Assembly: GCA_019359245.1 (NCBI GenBank)
Contig: JAHHHR010000020.1
Coordinates: 1 to 64,000 of the forward strand
Reading direction: 5' to 3'
DNA: 64,000 nt
From: Nostoc desertorum CM1-VF14
Lineage (GTDB): Bacteria; Cyanobacteriota; Cyanobacteriia; Cyanobacteriales; Nostocaceae
Shown: positions 7,967 through 16,643 of the stretch, in pieces
Position numbering within the stretch: the stretch's first letter is position 1
Layout: every line of letters starts with the position of its first letter
The notes under the pieces: model-generated
Told to the model about the DNA's origin: nothing
Databases searched by the model: none
The model's input: the letters and a program-made list of their open reading frames with translations, nothing else
Translations under genes and position numbers: made by a program

Positions 7967-8477
7967 TAAGTAAACTACCATCTGTAGTCAATACAACTTA
8001 AGCTGTACTAATAACTCTTGAAGCTGTAGTTACAAATGCCCGTTATCCAATAAGTAAAACTAAAGCTGTATTTAATTAGCTTAACCATTAGTTATGAATA
8101 GTGTTTAAATGATAAGTAAACTATAAGCTGTAGTTAATACAGATTGTTTTGAACTTATCAATTAACAAGTTTTAGTAACTACAGCTTGTTCTAGAGTTAC
8201 AAACGAACAAGTTTTAGTAACTACAGCTTGTTCTGGAGTTACAAACGAACAAGTTTTAGTAACTACAGCTTGTTCTGGAGTTGACAGAGCTTATTCTGTA
8301 GTAGGGTGCGTTGCACTGCACTATAACGCGCCACATTTAAAAGTATAAAATTATACCTGTTTTAGCGAGATGAGAAATTCTGCTACAAAATACAATAATT
8401 ATTGTGGATTTTGCTGAACCAAAATTTAGCTTCAGTAGGGCATAGTAATTTTAGAAACCTCACAAGGAAATAAATCT
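7967..8477. repeat. Non-coding region with 42-bp tandem repeat array
   Basis: Three head-to-tail copies of a 42-bp unit beginning ACAAGTTTTAGTAACTACAG occupy 8165-8282 (copies at 8165, 8207 and a partial one at 8249). Upstream are degenerate inverted copies of its core (AAGCTGTAGTTAC near 8028 and 8130) and a direct repeat of GATAAGTAAACTA at 7965 and 8110. The array can form multiple hairpins. No gene is visible. Confidence 0.75.
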
Positions 8478-8864
8478 ATGTCTCAAAGAAAACGCACATC
8501 TCGCGTTTTAGAAAATGCTGAGTTAAGATTCGCTGGACTCAAAGCAATAAATCCCAATCTGGATCTTGGGGATGCTTATAACTTAACAAACCTGACACAA
8601 TTACTTGAACAGGTACGTACCAAGTTAGAGGGGCATAACACTATTCTCAGCACGATTGACTCTTCCAAATTAGAACTTGAAGAGTTAGAACAAACTTTGA
8701 GCGCTTTCTCAGAGAAAATGCTCACAGGGATTGCTTTTAAATACGGCAAAGACAGCCGCGAATATGAGATGGCTGGTGGAGTTCGCAGAAGTGAGAGTCT
8801 CCGTAAAAGCAGAGCGACTCGCTTAAAAACTATTGTCAAGAAAGCATCAAGCCAGAGTGTTTAA
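8478..8864 (+). CDS. Conserved hypothetical protein, helical
   Basis: A 128-residue hydrophilic protein, mainly helical, with coiled-coil-like stretches in the middle (LEQVRTKLEGHNTILSTI; ELEELEQTLSAFSEKM) and a basic C-terminus GGVRRSESLRKSRATRLKTI that could bind nucleic acid. I recall similar Nostoc proteins ending in KSRxTRLK but no function. ATG 8478 is preceded by ACAAGGAAATAAATCT, a reasonable ribosome-binding site. No transmembrane segment or signal peptide. Confidence 0.65.
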   Translation: MSQRKRTSRVLENAELRFAGLKAINPNLDLGDAYNLTNLTQLLEQVRTKLEGHNTILSTIDSSKLELEELEQTLSAFSEKMLTGIAFKYGKDSREYEMAGGVRRSESLRKSRATRLKTIVKKASSQSV

Positions 8865-8879
8865 CTAATTCATAATGAC

Positions 8880-8938
8880 GCTTTCTACAAGACGCTGCGC
8901 GTACCCCTATACCAAAGCAAGCTACACGCAGCGTTCGG
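8880..8938. repeat. Dispersed inverted repeat
   Basis: AAGACGCTGCGCGTA and its inverted partner TACACGCAGCGTTC flank a short spacer. It belongs to the same class of short Nostoc intergenic palindromes as 5137-5215. Confidence 0.5.
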
Positions 8939-9005
8939 CTAATTTCCTATTCATCTGCCTCATCTCTGAATCTTTGTGCGAGTTACACTGCATCAAAAGT
9001 AGATG

Positions 9006-9048
9006 GTTGACATCCACCCCGCCGTCAACGGTCGGGGATTCCTAAGAC
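9006..9048 (-). ncRNA. Right end and omega-RNA 3' hairpin of the TnpB element
   Basis: Just after the tnpB stop codon, on the tnpB strand, the sequence runs GTCTTAGGAATCCCCG, a hairpin (CCCCG-A-CCG / CGGCGGGG, loop TTGA), then GTGGATGTCAAC. This matches the usual right end of IS605/IS1341-type elements, where the 3' part of the tnpB transcript becomes the guide-bearing omega RNA. The bases below about 9005 on the reverse strand (CATCTACTTTTGATGCAG) would then be the guide. The exact boundary is inferred. Confidence 0.6.
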
Positions 9049-10236
9049 TCACGACTTAGGTTTCTGTTTCTTTCCCAAAAGGGTTTTTTGCAACTGCCCT
9101 TCAGCCTTAAGGCTGTCAGGTCTTATATTCGCTCCACAGACTGAAACTGCGAGTCCCGCAGCCAAAATATTCTTACTTGCGTTAATATCCCGATCGTGAC
9201 GTATGCTGCATTTTGGGCAATCCCACTCTCTGATATTCAGAGGCAGTTTATCAACAATGTATCCGCAGTTCCCACAACGCTTAGAACTAGGAAACCATCG
9301 GTCAATCTTGACAAAAGTACGACCATACCAATCGCACTTATATTCAAGTTGTCTGACTAATTCACCCCAGCTAGCATCACTAATAGAGAAAGCAAGTTTT
9401 TTATTTTTCACCATATTCTTCACAGCCAAGTCCTCAATAGCAATCGTTTGATTTTCACGTACTAATCGAGTTGTCAACTTGTGAAGAAAATCATTTCGTG
9501 CATCACTTATTTCGGCATGGATATTGGCTACTTTCCTACGTGCCTTATGGCGATTATTAGAACCTTTCTGCTTACGAATTAACGCTTTTTGTGCCTTACG
9601 CAATTTAGCTTTTTTTGCCTTAAAGCTCTTGGGATTAGCAATCTTCTCACCTGTACTTAAGGCAACTAAACTGGTGATACCTAAATCAATCCCAATAGAG
9701 CTAGTAGATTCAGGTAATATGCAGATTTCTACATCTACTAATATTGAAACAGTCCAGCGTCCAGAGGGTGAAAGTTTTACTGTAATCGTGGATGGTTCCG
9801 CACATACAGGTAGTTGTCTGCTCCAACGAATAGCCAATGGTGTCGGACTTTTAGCAAGAAATATTTGCCCATCTCTAAACTTAAAAGCTGCCTTAGTAAA
9901 TTCAGCATTACCCCCGTTGTGTTTTTTCTTGAAGTTCGGATATTTAGCCCGCCCTGCAAAGAAGTTGCTAAATGCTGTTTGCAAATGTCGCAAGCCCTGC
10001 TGTAATGGCACACTGCTAACATCATTAAGAAATTGCAAGTCATCTTGCTTTTTCCAATTAGTCAACATTGCTGAAGTTTCAATGTAACCAACTCGTTTCT
10101 GGTCTTCATACCATGCTTGTGTCCTTGCGGCGAGAGCGCGGTTATAGACTAAACGAGTACATCCCATCGTTTGCCGAAGCAAAGTTTCTTGCTCAGGTGT
10201 TGGATAGAATCGGTATTTGAAAGCTTTTTGTGTCAT
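9049..10236 (-). CDS. tnpB: TnpB, RNA-guided endonuclease of an IS1341-type element
   Basis: A 395-residue TnpB counted from MTQKAFKYRFYPTPEQ; an in-frame ATG at 10269 would add 11 atypical residues. It has the N-terminal helix-turn-helix domain (GCTRLVYNRAL), a RuvC nuclease with Asp in SIGIDLGITS, Glu in IAIEDLAVKNM and Asp in HDRDINASKN, and a CxxC...CxxC zinc ribbon between the last two (RCGNCG, CPKC). All three catalytic acids are present, so it looks active. TnpB uses an omega RNA from its own 3' region to cut DNA at the donor site, favouring element retention. It lies alone with no tnpA. Confidence 0.95.
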   Translation of the reverse strand: MTQKAFKYRFYPTPEQETLLRQTMGCTRLVYNRALAARTQAWYEDQKRVGYIETSAMLTNWKKQDDLQFLNDVSSVPLQQGLRHLQTAFSNFFAGRAKYPNFKKKHNGGNAEFTKAAFKFRDGQIFLAKSPTPLAIRWSRQLPVCAEPSTITVKLSPSGRWTVSILVDVEICILPESTSSIGIDLGITSLVALSTGEKIANPKSFKAKKAKLRKAQKALIRKQKGSNNRHKARRKVANIHAEISDARNDFLHKLTTRLVRENQTIAIEDLAVKNMVKNKKLAFSISDASWGELVRQLEYKCDWYGRTFVKIDRWFPSSKRCGNCGYIVDKLPLNIREWDCPKCSIRHDRDINASKNILAAGLAVSVCGANIRPDSLKAEGQLQKTLLGKKQKPKS

Positions 10237-10287
10237 TCTTACATTATATTTGATATTCTGTAAGAACACAAATTAATTAAATTCGCC

Positions 10288-10713
10288 CTAAAACGGCGGG
10301 GTTTTAAACCCATTTTTCTGATAAACAACAGAAGGCTGAAAGCCAAAGCGAGTATAAAATTCGGGATGACCTAGTACAATCACTATGGCTTCTTTCTTTG
10401 CCTCTGCTATTTCTAACCCTACTTTTATTAGTGTTCTGCCAATACCTTGTCTTTGAAACTGTGGATGAACAGCCAAAGGTGCTAAACCGAGTACCTGTAG
10501 TGTTTCTTCACCCGCTAAATCAATGTAGCTGAATAAAATATGACCGACTACAACATTTTCAACGTGTGCAACTAGAGAAAGTTCTGGAATATAGCGGTCA
10601 GAACGGCGAATTTTCTCTACAAGTTTAGCCTCATTTTCTTGCCCAAAGGCTAATGTATTTACCTCAGCTATTACTGTGTAGTCTGGCAGAGTTTCACAAC
10701 GGATGTCGATCAT
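10288..10713 (-). CDS. GNAT acetyltransferase, C-terminus replaced by TnpB element end
   Basis: A 141-residue GNAT protein of the YhbS-like group, with the acetyl-CoA loop QFQRQGIGRTLIKVG and VLGHPEFYTRFGF. Relatives run about 20-30 residues further after FGFxP. Here the last codons KNGFKTPPF-stop come from the left-end palindrome of the TnpB element, so the native C-terminus is lost. The acetyl-CoA site is intact, activity is uncertain. The start overlaps the upstream acetyltransferase stop by 4 bases, so the two are co-translated. The substrate is unknown. Confidence 0.8.
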   Translation of the reverse strand: MIDIRCETLPDYTVIAEVNTLAFGQENEAKLVEKIRRSDRYIPELSLVAHVENVVVGHILFSYIDLAGEETLQVLGLAPLAVHPQFQRQGIGRTLIKVGLEIAEAKKEAIVIVLGHPEFYTRFGFQPSVVYQKNGFKTPPF

Positions 10714-11219
10714 TTTAAAACTAATTCCATAAAAACCCAGTTTGCTCGATATTCTAAAGGAATCTCTGTTTTTTCTAAATACGGTTCGATATCCTGAAAG
10801 CCATATACACGATAAAGTTTATGTGCTTCCTTTGCAAAAGGAGCGCTGTCTAAACGAATCTTTGAGTAACCAATATTAGAAGCTTCATTGATGATAGTTT
10901 CTAATAATGCTCTACCGATTCCTTTTTTGCGAAATTCTGGTCTTACATACATCCTTTTAATTTCGCCAATATCTTCATCAATTTTTCGCAAGCAAACGCA
11001 GCCTGCTATTTTTGCCTCGTATTGTCCCAAAAACAAGCGTCCTGAAGGGGGTATAAATTCGTTAAGTTGAGCTATATATTGATCAAAGAATGTATTCACA
11101 TCTAAATTGATACCAAACTGATGACTGAATATCAACTTAGCCTCGTTACAATATTCCCAAAACAGTTTGTGTATATGAGATTGATGTTCCTCAGTCTCTA
11201 CCTGCATAATTTTCAGCAA
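10710..11219 (-). CDS. GNAT family N-acetyltransferase
   Basis: A 169-residue acetyltransferase with the GNAT core GEIKRMYVRPEFRKKGIGRA (the R/QxxGxG/A acetyl-CoA loop is RKKGIGRA), followed by SKIRLDSAPFAKEAHKLYRV and a C-terminal strand. It resembles the CarC/PaiA-like small GNATs; its acceptor is not predictable. An alternative start is MQVETEEH four codons in. It overlaps the next GNAT gene by ATGA, forming a two-gene unit. Confidence 0.85.
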   Translation of the reverse strand: MLKIMQVETEEHQSHIHKLFWEYCNEAKLIFSHQFGINLDVNTFFDQYIAQLNEFIPPSGRLFLGQYEAKIAGCVCLRKIDEDIGEIKRMYVRPEFRKKGIGRALLETIINEASNIGYSKIRLDSAPFAKEAHKLYRVYGFQDIEPYLEKTEIPLEYRANWVFMELVLK

Positions 11220-11476
11220 ACTTTATGCCTCCGCTAAGTAATTAAATAAAAATCGGTATAAAGAGATTTTACCTATAAATTTATATGTGCTAATTAAAAC
11301 TCAATATTGAGATGCTACCCAAGGGTGAAGGACATTATACATCATAAAATTTTGTTGCAGATAGTACGGTCTATAGCTAGCGTAAAGTGGACAATTTGAC
11401 AATCTTTAATACTCAAACTACTTGGCGTATAGTCATAATCTGTCCGCACGCAACAAGAACGCAAGACACTTAATAT

Positions 11477-12703
11477 ATGGTTCGAGAACTCGAAAGAAAA
11501 CGCCAGAGTGCAAAGTTTCCCGAAACTGCACCGGCTGCTAATCCCGTATTTTTTAGAACCTATAGCCGCCGCACAAAGGCGGGACTAAGGGAAACATGGG
11601 ATGAGGTATGCGATCGCACTCTACTCGGTTTAGTGGAGTTGGGAAAACTAACTCAAGAAGAAGCTGCCATACTGGATAAGATGCAGCGCAACTTGAAAGC
11701 TATGCCCAGTGGGCGCTGGCTATGGGTTGGTGGCACAGACTGGATAACCAAGCCAAAGAATTTTTCCGGGGCATATAATTGCACCTCTACTAATCTCGAA
11801 GACTGGAGTGCCTTCGGATTAATGATGGATTTGGCAATGATGGGCTGTGGTACTGGAGCCGTCATAGAACCACAATTTATTAACCAGTTGCCCCCCATCC
11901 GTAATCAACTGAAAGTTACTGTAGAAGGCGAAATTGGCAGTACTCCTGTGCAAAAACGGCGTGAATATACTGAAACTCATATAGAAGGCAATAACGTCAC
12001 TATTCACGTTGGAGATAGCCGTGAAGGTTGGGTTGAATCATATCAAGCCCTATTAGAACTCTCCACTAATGAACGATTTTCAGCAAAAGTTGAAGTATTA
12101 GTTGATATCAGTGATGTCCGTAAAGCAGGAGAAACTCTCAACGGCTTTGGAGGAGTTGCTAATCCTGTTAAATTACCCGGACTCTATCAGCGTTGTGCTT
12201 CCATCCTGAGTAAAGCTGTAGGACGGCAATTAAATTCAGTTGAATGCTGTCTGTTAATCGACCAAGCTGCTGTAACAATTGTTGCAGGCAATATCCGAAG
12301 AAGCGCGGGGATGCGTCAGTTTATTGCTGACGATGAACAAGGAGCCACCGCCAAAGATAATTTATGGCAGCAAGATGAAAGTGGCAACTGGCGAATTGAT
12401 CCAGAGCGTGATGCACTCAGGATGGCAAACCACACCAGAGTTTTTCACCGCAAGCCAACCTTAGAAGAATGTGTTGATGCTGTTCGCAAACAATATTATA
12501 GTGGCGAGGGAGCAATTCAATGGGCTGGTGAAGCCGTGGCGCGATCAAATATTGATTTGCTGCCAACACAAGCTCTGAAAGTTAATTTTTTGCAAGCTTA
12601 TGAACAAGGAACAGCAAAACAGTGGTTAGAAGAACGTTATTCAAATCTTGATGCTAATGAGCTAGAACATCGTTTAGCTCGCTACGGTTTAAATCCGTGT
12701 GGT
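11477..12703 (+). CDS. nrdJ: B12-dependent ribonucleotide reductase, exon 1
   Basis: First 409 codons of an adenosylcobalamin-dependent (class II) ribonucleoside-triphosphate reductase, which makes deoxynucleotides. Visible are FSGAYNCTSTNLEDWSAFGL with the first active-site Cys and GCGTGAVIEP, and the exon ends at LNPCG. NPCGE is the motif bearing the thiyl-radical Cys. Reading on, the next codons are AAG then TGA. Exon 2 starts at 12992 with GAAATCATCGGT (E-I-I-G), restoring NPCGEIIG, so the full product is 766 residues. No B12 riboswitch is recognisable in the 257 bases upstream. Confidence 0.93.
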
Positions 12704-12991
12704 AAGTGATTTTGCCTCACGTTAAAAACCTCGCAAAAACGGGGAAGGCTGAGATGCTAATCCCGTGGTAATCAAAGGAATTAAAAAGCCTTTGACACCG
12801 TACAGCGTAGAGAGTGGAACTAGATTACATCCAAAATTGTTGTCTAGAATATAATCTCTCCAAGAGTGCGGGGGCGGATGTGAAAAACACTTTTATTATC
12901 TGAAGTCACATCTGCAAAAGGTACGCGGAGCTACTGCAAATAATCAAGCAGTAGAACTAGGGGATAAAAAGCCTCTAGGGTAACAAATCTG
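12704..12991 (+). ncRNA. Group I intron in nrdJ (288 nt, no ORF)
   Basis: Exon 1 ends in U and the intron ends in G, as group I introns require. P1: exon bases 12696-12703 (CGTGTGGT) pair with 12714-12721 (GCCTCACG), with a U.G wobble at the splice site. P10: intron 12708-12713 (GATTTT) pairs with 12992-12997 (GAAATC) of exon 2. Core: P7 GAGAG 12810-12814 with CTCTC 12856-12860, enclosing P8 CTAGA 12820-12824 with TCTAG 12843-12847; the S-like segment AATATAATCTCTCC follows. A P9-type stem joins 12874-12883 and 12906-12915. Splicing gives an uninterrupted NPCGEIIG. No homing endonuclease is encoded. Confidence 0.87.
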
Positions 12992-14065
12992 GAAATCATC
13001 GGTAGTAACTTCCACTGCAATTTGTCAGAGGTTCACCTCAATCAAATCGATCCACATAACTACAAAGAACAAGAGGAAGCTTTCACTGCTGGGGCGCTAT
13101 CTGTAGCTGCACTTTTAAATCACAAATTCTTAGAACCACGCTATCAATACAGCCGTGAATTAGATCCGATTGTGGGAGTTTCTTTTACAGGTTTATTTGA
13201 TTTCTTTGTCCATGCTTTTGGTGTTGATTGGCTGCGCTGGTGGGAAGCCGGAAGACCTGCAACTCCACAAGGATTAGCTTTCAAGCGTGAGGAAGAAAAA
13301 TATCTAAGTTCTTGGAAAGATATTGTACATCGGGTAGTTTGGGATTATTGCGATCGCCACAATTTTAAACGTCCAAATCGTTGTACCACAGTCCAACCCA
13401 GTGGCACGAAGGCATTATTAACTAATGCTAGTTCAGGATGGCATCCCCCCAAAGCGCAAAGATTTATTCGCCGCATTACCTTCGGCAAAAATGATCCAGT
13501 AGCCTTAGCTTGTATTGACTACGGTTACAACGTCATTCCCTCTCAATCAGATAAAGATGAACAAGGTAATTTGCTCAACGATCCCTTTGATTCACGGGTG
13601 AGTGAATGGTTAGTAGAAATCCCTGTTTCTGTATCTTGGGCTGATTTACCAGGTGCTGATGAAATTGATGTTTCTAAGTTTTCAGTCTTAGCCCAATTTG
13701 ATTTTGTCCTCCAGGTTCAACGTTGGTATGTGACTCATAACACATCAGCAACTTTAGAACTTCGCTCTGATGAAATCGAACCTTTAGGACAGCGCATCTA
13801 CGAAACTATCCAGAATGATGAAGGATATATTTCAGCCGCTCTTTTAGCTCGTTTTGATGATTTACAATCATTCCCACGTTTGCCATTTGAACCAATAGAT
13901 AAACCAACTTACGATCGCTTAAATCAAGAAGTGAAAGCACGGCGCAAAACAGATGATTTCTGTGCAGTTTTAAGCCGCTACGATTTAGGCGAAATGTCAG
14001 AGTCTGGCCCTAGTGGTTGCGACTCTGATAAATGTATGTTTCCCGATCAGCAACCAAGTTCATAA
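12992..14065 (+). CDS. nrdJ: B12-dependent ribonucleotide reductase, exon 2
   Basis: Codons 410-766 of nrdJ plus stop. It opens EIIGSNFHCNLSEVHLNQ, completing the catalytic NPCGE motif and adding the conserved FHCNLSEV. Later come VQPSGTKALLTNASSGWHPP, which is the phosphate-binding PSGT segment of the reductase, and the C-terminal redox Cys pair GCDSDKC. An intein is excluded because the intervening sequence is closed in all frames by early stops and has no intein motifs. The coding sequence has no other lesion. Confidence 0.93.
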   Translation, partial: EIIGSNFHCNLSEVHLNQIDPHNYKEQEEAFTAGALSVAALLNHKFLEPRYQYSRELDPIVGVSFTGLFDFFVHAFGVDWLRWWEAGRPATPQGLAFKREEEKYLSSWKDIVHRVVWDYCDRHNFKRPNRCTTVQPSGTKALLTNASSGWHPPKAQRFIRRITFGKNDPVALACIDYGYNVIPSQSDKDEQGNLLNDPFDSRVSEWLVEIPVSVSWADLPGADEIDVSKFSVLAQFDFVLQVQRWYVTHNTSATLELRSDEIEPLGQRIYETIQNDEGYISAALLARFDDLQSFPRLPFEPIDKPTYDRLNQEVKARRKTDDFCAVLSRYDLGEMSESGPSGCDSDKCMFPDQQPSS

Positions 14066-14405
14066 GGTGAATTACCCCCCTTAATCCCCCCTTATAAAGG
14101 GGGGAAAAACAAATCTAGTTCCCTCCCCTTTATAAGGTTGCTAAAAAGCGGCTTAGTTCCCTCCCCTTTATAAGGGGAGGGTTAGGGTGGGGTAAAACCT
14201 TGGTTAATCACCTATTTCAAACTTGTGTGTATACCGTAGCCTAAAAGCAGAGAGACTTTGTATTTTCCCCCTTAGAGTGTTGGGAAGGGGGTTAGGGAGT
14301 TAGGTTTTCGTGGACTTTTCTACATAACGTGAAAAGTTAGGGTAGTCACTATTTATTACAATCAACAGCAGTGGTTTAATATGACATTAAACCACTGCTT
14401 TTTCT
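14066..14405. repeat. Repeat-filled intergenic region after nrdJ
   Basis: It contains CCCCCCTTATAAAGGGGGG and two CCCTCCCCTTTATAAGG units, all palindromic, then ACTTGTGTGTATACCGTAG at 14220-14237. The last is one arm of the inverted repeat seen whole at 42662-42770. A hairpin GTGGTTTAATATGACATTAAACCAC lies at about 14371-14395 just before the next gene. No coding sequence. Confidence 0.6.
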
Positions 14406-15419
14406 ATGAAAGCTTACGAAATTCAAAGCAACGCCGGAATTGATGCCCTCGCATTAGTCGATCGCCCCGAACCAAAACCAACTGCGGGACAAGTTCTCAT
14501 TCAAATCAAAGCAACATCCCTAAATTACCGCGATTTGCTTGTCATTGAAGGATCTTACGGTTCTGGACAGAAATATCCCTTAATTCCCCTGTCTGACGGT
14601 GCGGGGGAAGTCGTAGCGGTAGGCGAAGGTGTAACACGGGTTAAAATAGGCGATCGCGTCGCTGGTATTTTTTTCCAAGACTGGATTTATGGCTCTTTAA
14701 CCAAAGAGAAAATGAAATCCGATTTAGGAGGCGGTATCAATGGAATGCTAGCTGAGTATGTCGTATTACACCAAGATGGTTTAGTAATATTACCTGACCA
14801 TCTATCATACATTGAAGGCGCAACCTTACCCTGTGCAGCAGTCACAGCTTGGCATGGACTGGTGACAAAAGGCAATATCCGCGCAGGTGATAGTATTTTA
14901 TTACTCGGTACAGGCGGAGTTTCGATTTTTGCTCTCCAGTTCGCCAAGATACACGGTGCTAGAGTGATTATTACTTCTAGCAGTGATGAGAAATTGGCAC
15001 TAGCTCAACAGCTTGGTGCTGACGAAACAATCAATTATAAAACAACACCAGATTGGGAAAAGCAAGTTTACCAATTGACTAATCGCACAGGTGTAGATCA
15101 TGTAGTTGAGGTAGGCGGTGCAGGCACTTTGCCAAAATCGCTACAAGCAGTCCGCATTGGAGGACGTATTAGTTTGATTGGCGTATTATCAGGTAGAGGA
15201 AATGAAATTGACCCTATGCCAATACTTTTTAAAAGTTTAACAATTCAGGGAATTTATGTTGGCAGTCGAGAAATGTTTGAGGCGATGAATCAGGGGATGC
15301 AACAGCATCAAATCAAAACAATTATTGATCGAGTTTTCCCTTTCACTGAAGCACAAGAAGCTTATCATTACCTCAAAAGTGCGGCTCACTTTGGTAAAGT
15401 CGTAATTTGTAATTCGTAA
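14406..15419 (+). CDS. MDR-family NAD(P)H oxidoreductase (quinone reductase-like, non-zinc)
   Basis: A 337-residue medium-chain dehydrogenase/reductase. The N-terminal GroES-like domain has ATSLNYRDLLVIEGSYG and LIPLSDGAGEVVAVGEGV. The Rossmann domain starts SILLLGTGGVSIFALQFAKI with the nucleotide-binding glycines. The catalytic-zinc Cys and His ligands of alcohol dehydrogenases are not present (NYRD replaces CxxD), so it fits the zinc-independent quinone oxidoreductase group. The substrate is unknown. ATG 14406 lies close behind a hairpin. Confidence 0.9.
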   Translation: MKAYEIQSNAGIDALALVDRPEPKPTAGQVLIQIKATSLNYRDLLVIEGSYGSGQKYPLIPLSDGAGEVVAVGEGVTRVKIGDRVAGIFFQDWIYGSLTKEKMKSDLGGGINGMLAEYVVLHQDGLVILPDHLSYIEGATLPCAAVTAWHGLVTKGNIRAGDSILLLGTGGVSIFALQFAKIHGARVIITSSSDEKLALAQQLGADETINYKTTPDWEKQVYQLTNRTGVDHVVEVGGAGTLPKSLQAVRIGGRISLIGVLSGRGNEIDPMPILFKSLTIQGIYVGSREMFEAMNQGMQQHQIKTIIDRVFPFTEAQEAYHYLKSAAHFGKVVICNS

Positions 15420-15821
15420 TTCTTTCCTATGCTCCGCATGAGAATGTCTATCAGAAGGCTCGTTAAAACGGACTATAACCTTTTCTCAGTTGTCTTTAAA
15501 CGAGTTTCGCTATTAGACTCAGAATTCATTCTGAGGCGGGCTATTTTGCTATGCAATTTATATTACTTTGCTCTCCACCTTTAGATAGATGCTTTAGCTG
15601 ACTATACCAAATCTTTTAACTTACATCAGGATTTCTTTGCTACAGTAAATCTCTAATTTAATTATGTTATACTAAAGATATAAAATAAAAATATAAAAAG
15701 TTAATATTTTATTAAAACTTTTTAGGGAATACACCTTTTGACATATAGGATCAAATTCTTGATTTTCTCCTTATGCTGTAAGTTGCCTTTTCTAGAGACG
15801 GGTATACTTAGGAGAATCCCA
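15420..15821. other. Long leader region upstream of the first Crp gene
   Basis: About 400 bases without a gene. An inverted pair CTCGTTAAAACG / AACGAGTTTCG lies near 15460-15520 and ACTCAGAATTCATTCTGAG at about 15520-15538 is a hairpin that may end the dehydrogenase transcript. The distal half is AT-rich and holds the conserved block at 15722-15758. Confidence 0.5.
15722..15758 (+). promoter_or_regulatory. Conserved upstream block of Crp paralogue 1
   Basis: GGGAATACACCTTTTGACAT followed by ATAGGATCAAATTCTTGA. A near-identical block occurs at 16644-16680 before paralogue 2, at a similar distance from the start codon. TTGACA at 15738 could be a -35 element. Conservation outside the genes suggests a shared promoter or operator duplicated with the gene. 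Confidence 0.5.
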
Positions 15822-16559
15822 ATGTCATTAAACAAAAATGCCCTTGAGCAACCAGCAAATCATTTGCTGGCAGCTTTACCATACAGTGATTATGAGCGTC
15901 TTGTTCCCCATTTAAAGCTAGTTAAGCTCTCAAATCGGCAAATACTTCACGAACCAGGCGAAGCGATCGCATATGTCTATTTTCCTAATAAAGCAGTGGT
16001 TTCTGTAATCACTACTATGGAAGATGGCTCGACTGTAGAAGCTGGTTTAGTCAGCAATGAAGGCATGGTGGGTATCCCAGTAATTTTAGGAGACAACATC
16101 ACAAGCACAACAGCATTAGTGCAGGTTCCAGACAGTGCTATGCAGATGGATGCAGATATACTCAGAAGCGAGCTCAATCACGGTACAGCTCTGAAGAGCG
16201 TGTTGCTGCGCTACGTGCAAGGTATGTACACTCAAATTGCACAAGGATCTGCCTGCAACCGTCTTCATAAACTAGAGAGGCGGCTGGCTCGGTGGTTGCT
16301 AACAGTTTCTGACCGTCTGGAATCAGAGGAATTTTCACTCACGCAAGAATTTATCTCACAGATGCTGGGTGTACGTCGCGCTGGTGTCACCGAAGCAGCT
16401 AACATCCTGAGCGAAGCTGGAATGATCAGTTACCGCCGTGGTCAGATTAACATCCTGAATCGAGAGGCTTTAGAAAAAACTTCCTGCGAATGTTATCAGA
16501 TTATAGAAGATGAATATGTCCGTTTATTGGGCTTATTGCCCAATAAACGGACAAAATAA
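15822..16559 (+). CDS. Crp/Fnr-family transcription regulator, paralogue 1
   Basis: A 245-residue regulator: N-terminal cyclic-nucleotide-type beta barrel (residues about 20-140, with PGEAIAYVYFPNKAVVSVIT) and C-terminal winged helix (QEFISQMLGVRRAGVTEAAN, about 180-205). The barrel lacks the RxAS-type phosphate cassette of true cAMP receptors, so the ligand is unknown. The ATG at 15822 follows AGGAGAATCCCA, a good ribosome-binding site; the longer frame from 15738 includes the promoter block. It is the first of three tandem paralogues on the same strand, each with its own spacer. The last codons form a terminator hairpin. Confidence 0.88.
   Translation: MSLNKNALEQPANHLLAALPYSDYERLVPHLKLVKLSNRQILHEPGEAIAYVYFPNKAVVSVITTMEDGSTVEAGLVSNEGMVGIPVILGDNITSTTALVQVPDSAMQMDADILRSELNHGTALKSVLLRYVQGMYTQIAQGSACNRLHKLERRLARWLLTVSDRLESEEFSLTQEFISQMLGVRRAGVTEAANILSEAGMISYRRGQINILNREALEKTSCECYQIIEDEYVRLLGLLPNKRTK
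16518..16552 (+). terminator. Terminator hairpin inside the 3' end of Crp gene 1
   Basis: GTCCGTTTATTGGGC (16518-16532) and GCCCAATAAACGGAC (16538-16552) form a perfect 15-bp stem with a 5-base loop. AAAATAAATTTTTT follows. The stem encodes the C-terminal residues RLLGLLPNKRT. The same position in paralogue 2 carries a 15-bp stem with four compensated changes. Confidence 0.8.
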
Positions 16560-16577
16560 ATTTTTTGGATCTGCTAT

Positions 16578-16591
16578 GTACGAAACCGTAC
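16578..16591. promoter_or_regulatory. GTNNG-AAAC-CNNAC palindrome, copy 1
   Basis: GTACGAAACCGTAC followed by AGAC, about 20 bases after the stop of Crp gene 1. Equivalent motifs follow genes 2 and 3 (17504-17517, 18487-18500). Confidence 0.4.
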
Positions 16592-16643
16592 AGACTCTAG
16601 AAAGTGTATTTATTTAATATTTTTGATATTGTCCCCGTGTTTC

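Larger units (their letters stand above)
9006..10312 (-). mobile_element. Solitary TnpB (IS1341-type, IS200/IS605) element
   Basis: The element holds tnpB without a tnpA transposase gene. The left-end palindrome is near 10290-10312 (reverse strand AAAACCCCGCCGTTTTAGGG) and the right-end hairpin at 9017-9037. The left end supplies the last codons and stop of the adjacent acetyltransferase gene, so it probably inserted into that gene. Without tnpA it would need a helper transposase to move. Confidence 0.7.

Noticed and set aside
11220..11476. Cobalamin riboswitch upstream of B12-dependent nrdJ
   Set aside because: I looked for a B12 box and the matching long-range stem and found neither.
12704..12991. 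Intein or second gene as explanation for split nrdJ
   Set aside because: The interval is closed by stops from its second codon and has group I pairing at both splice sites; exon 2 does not begin with its own start codon and ribosome-binding site.
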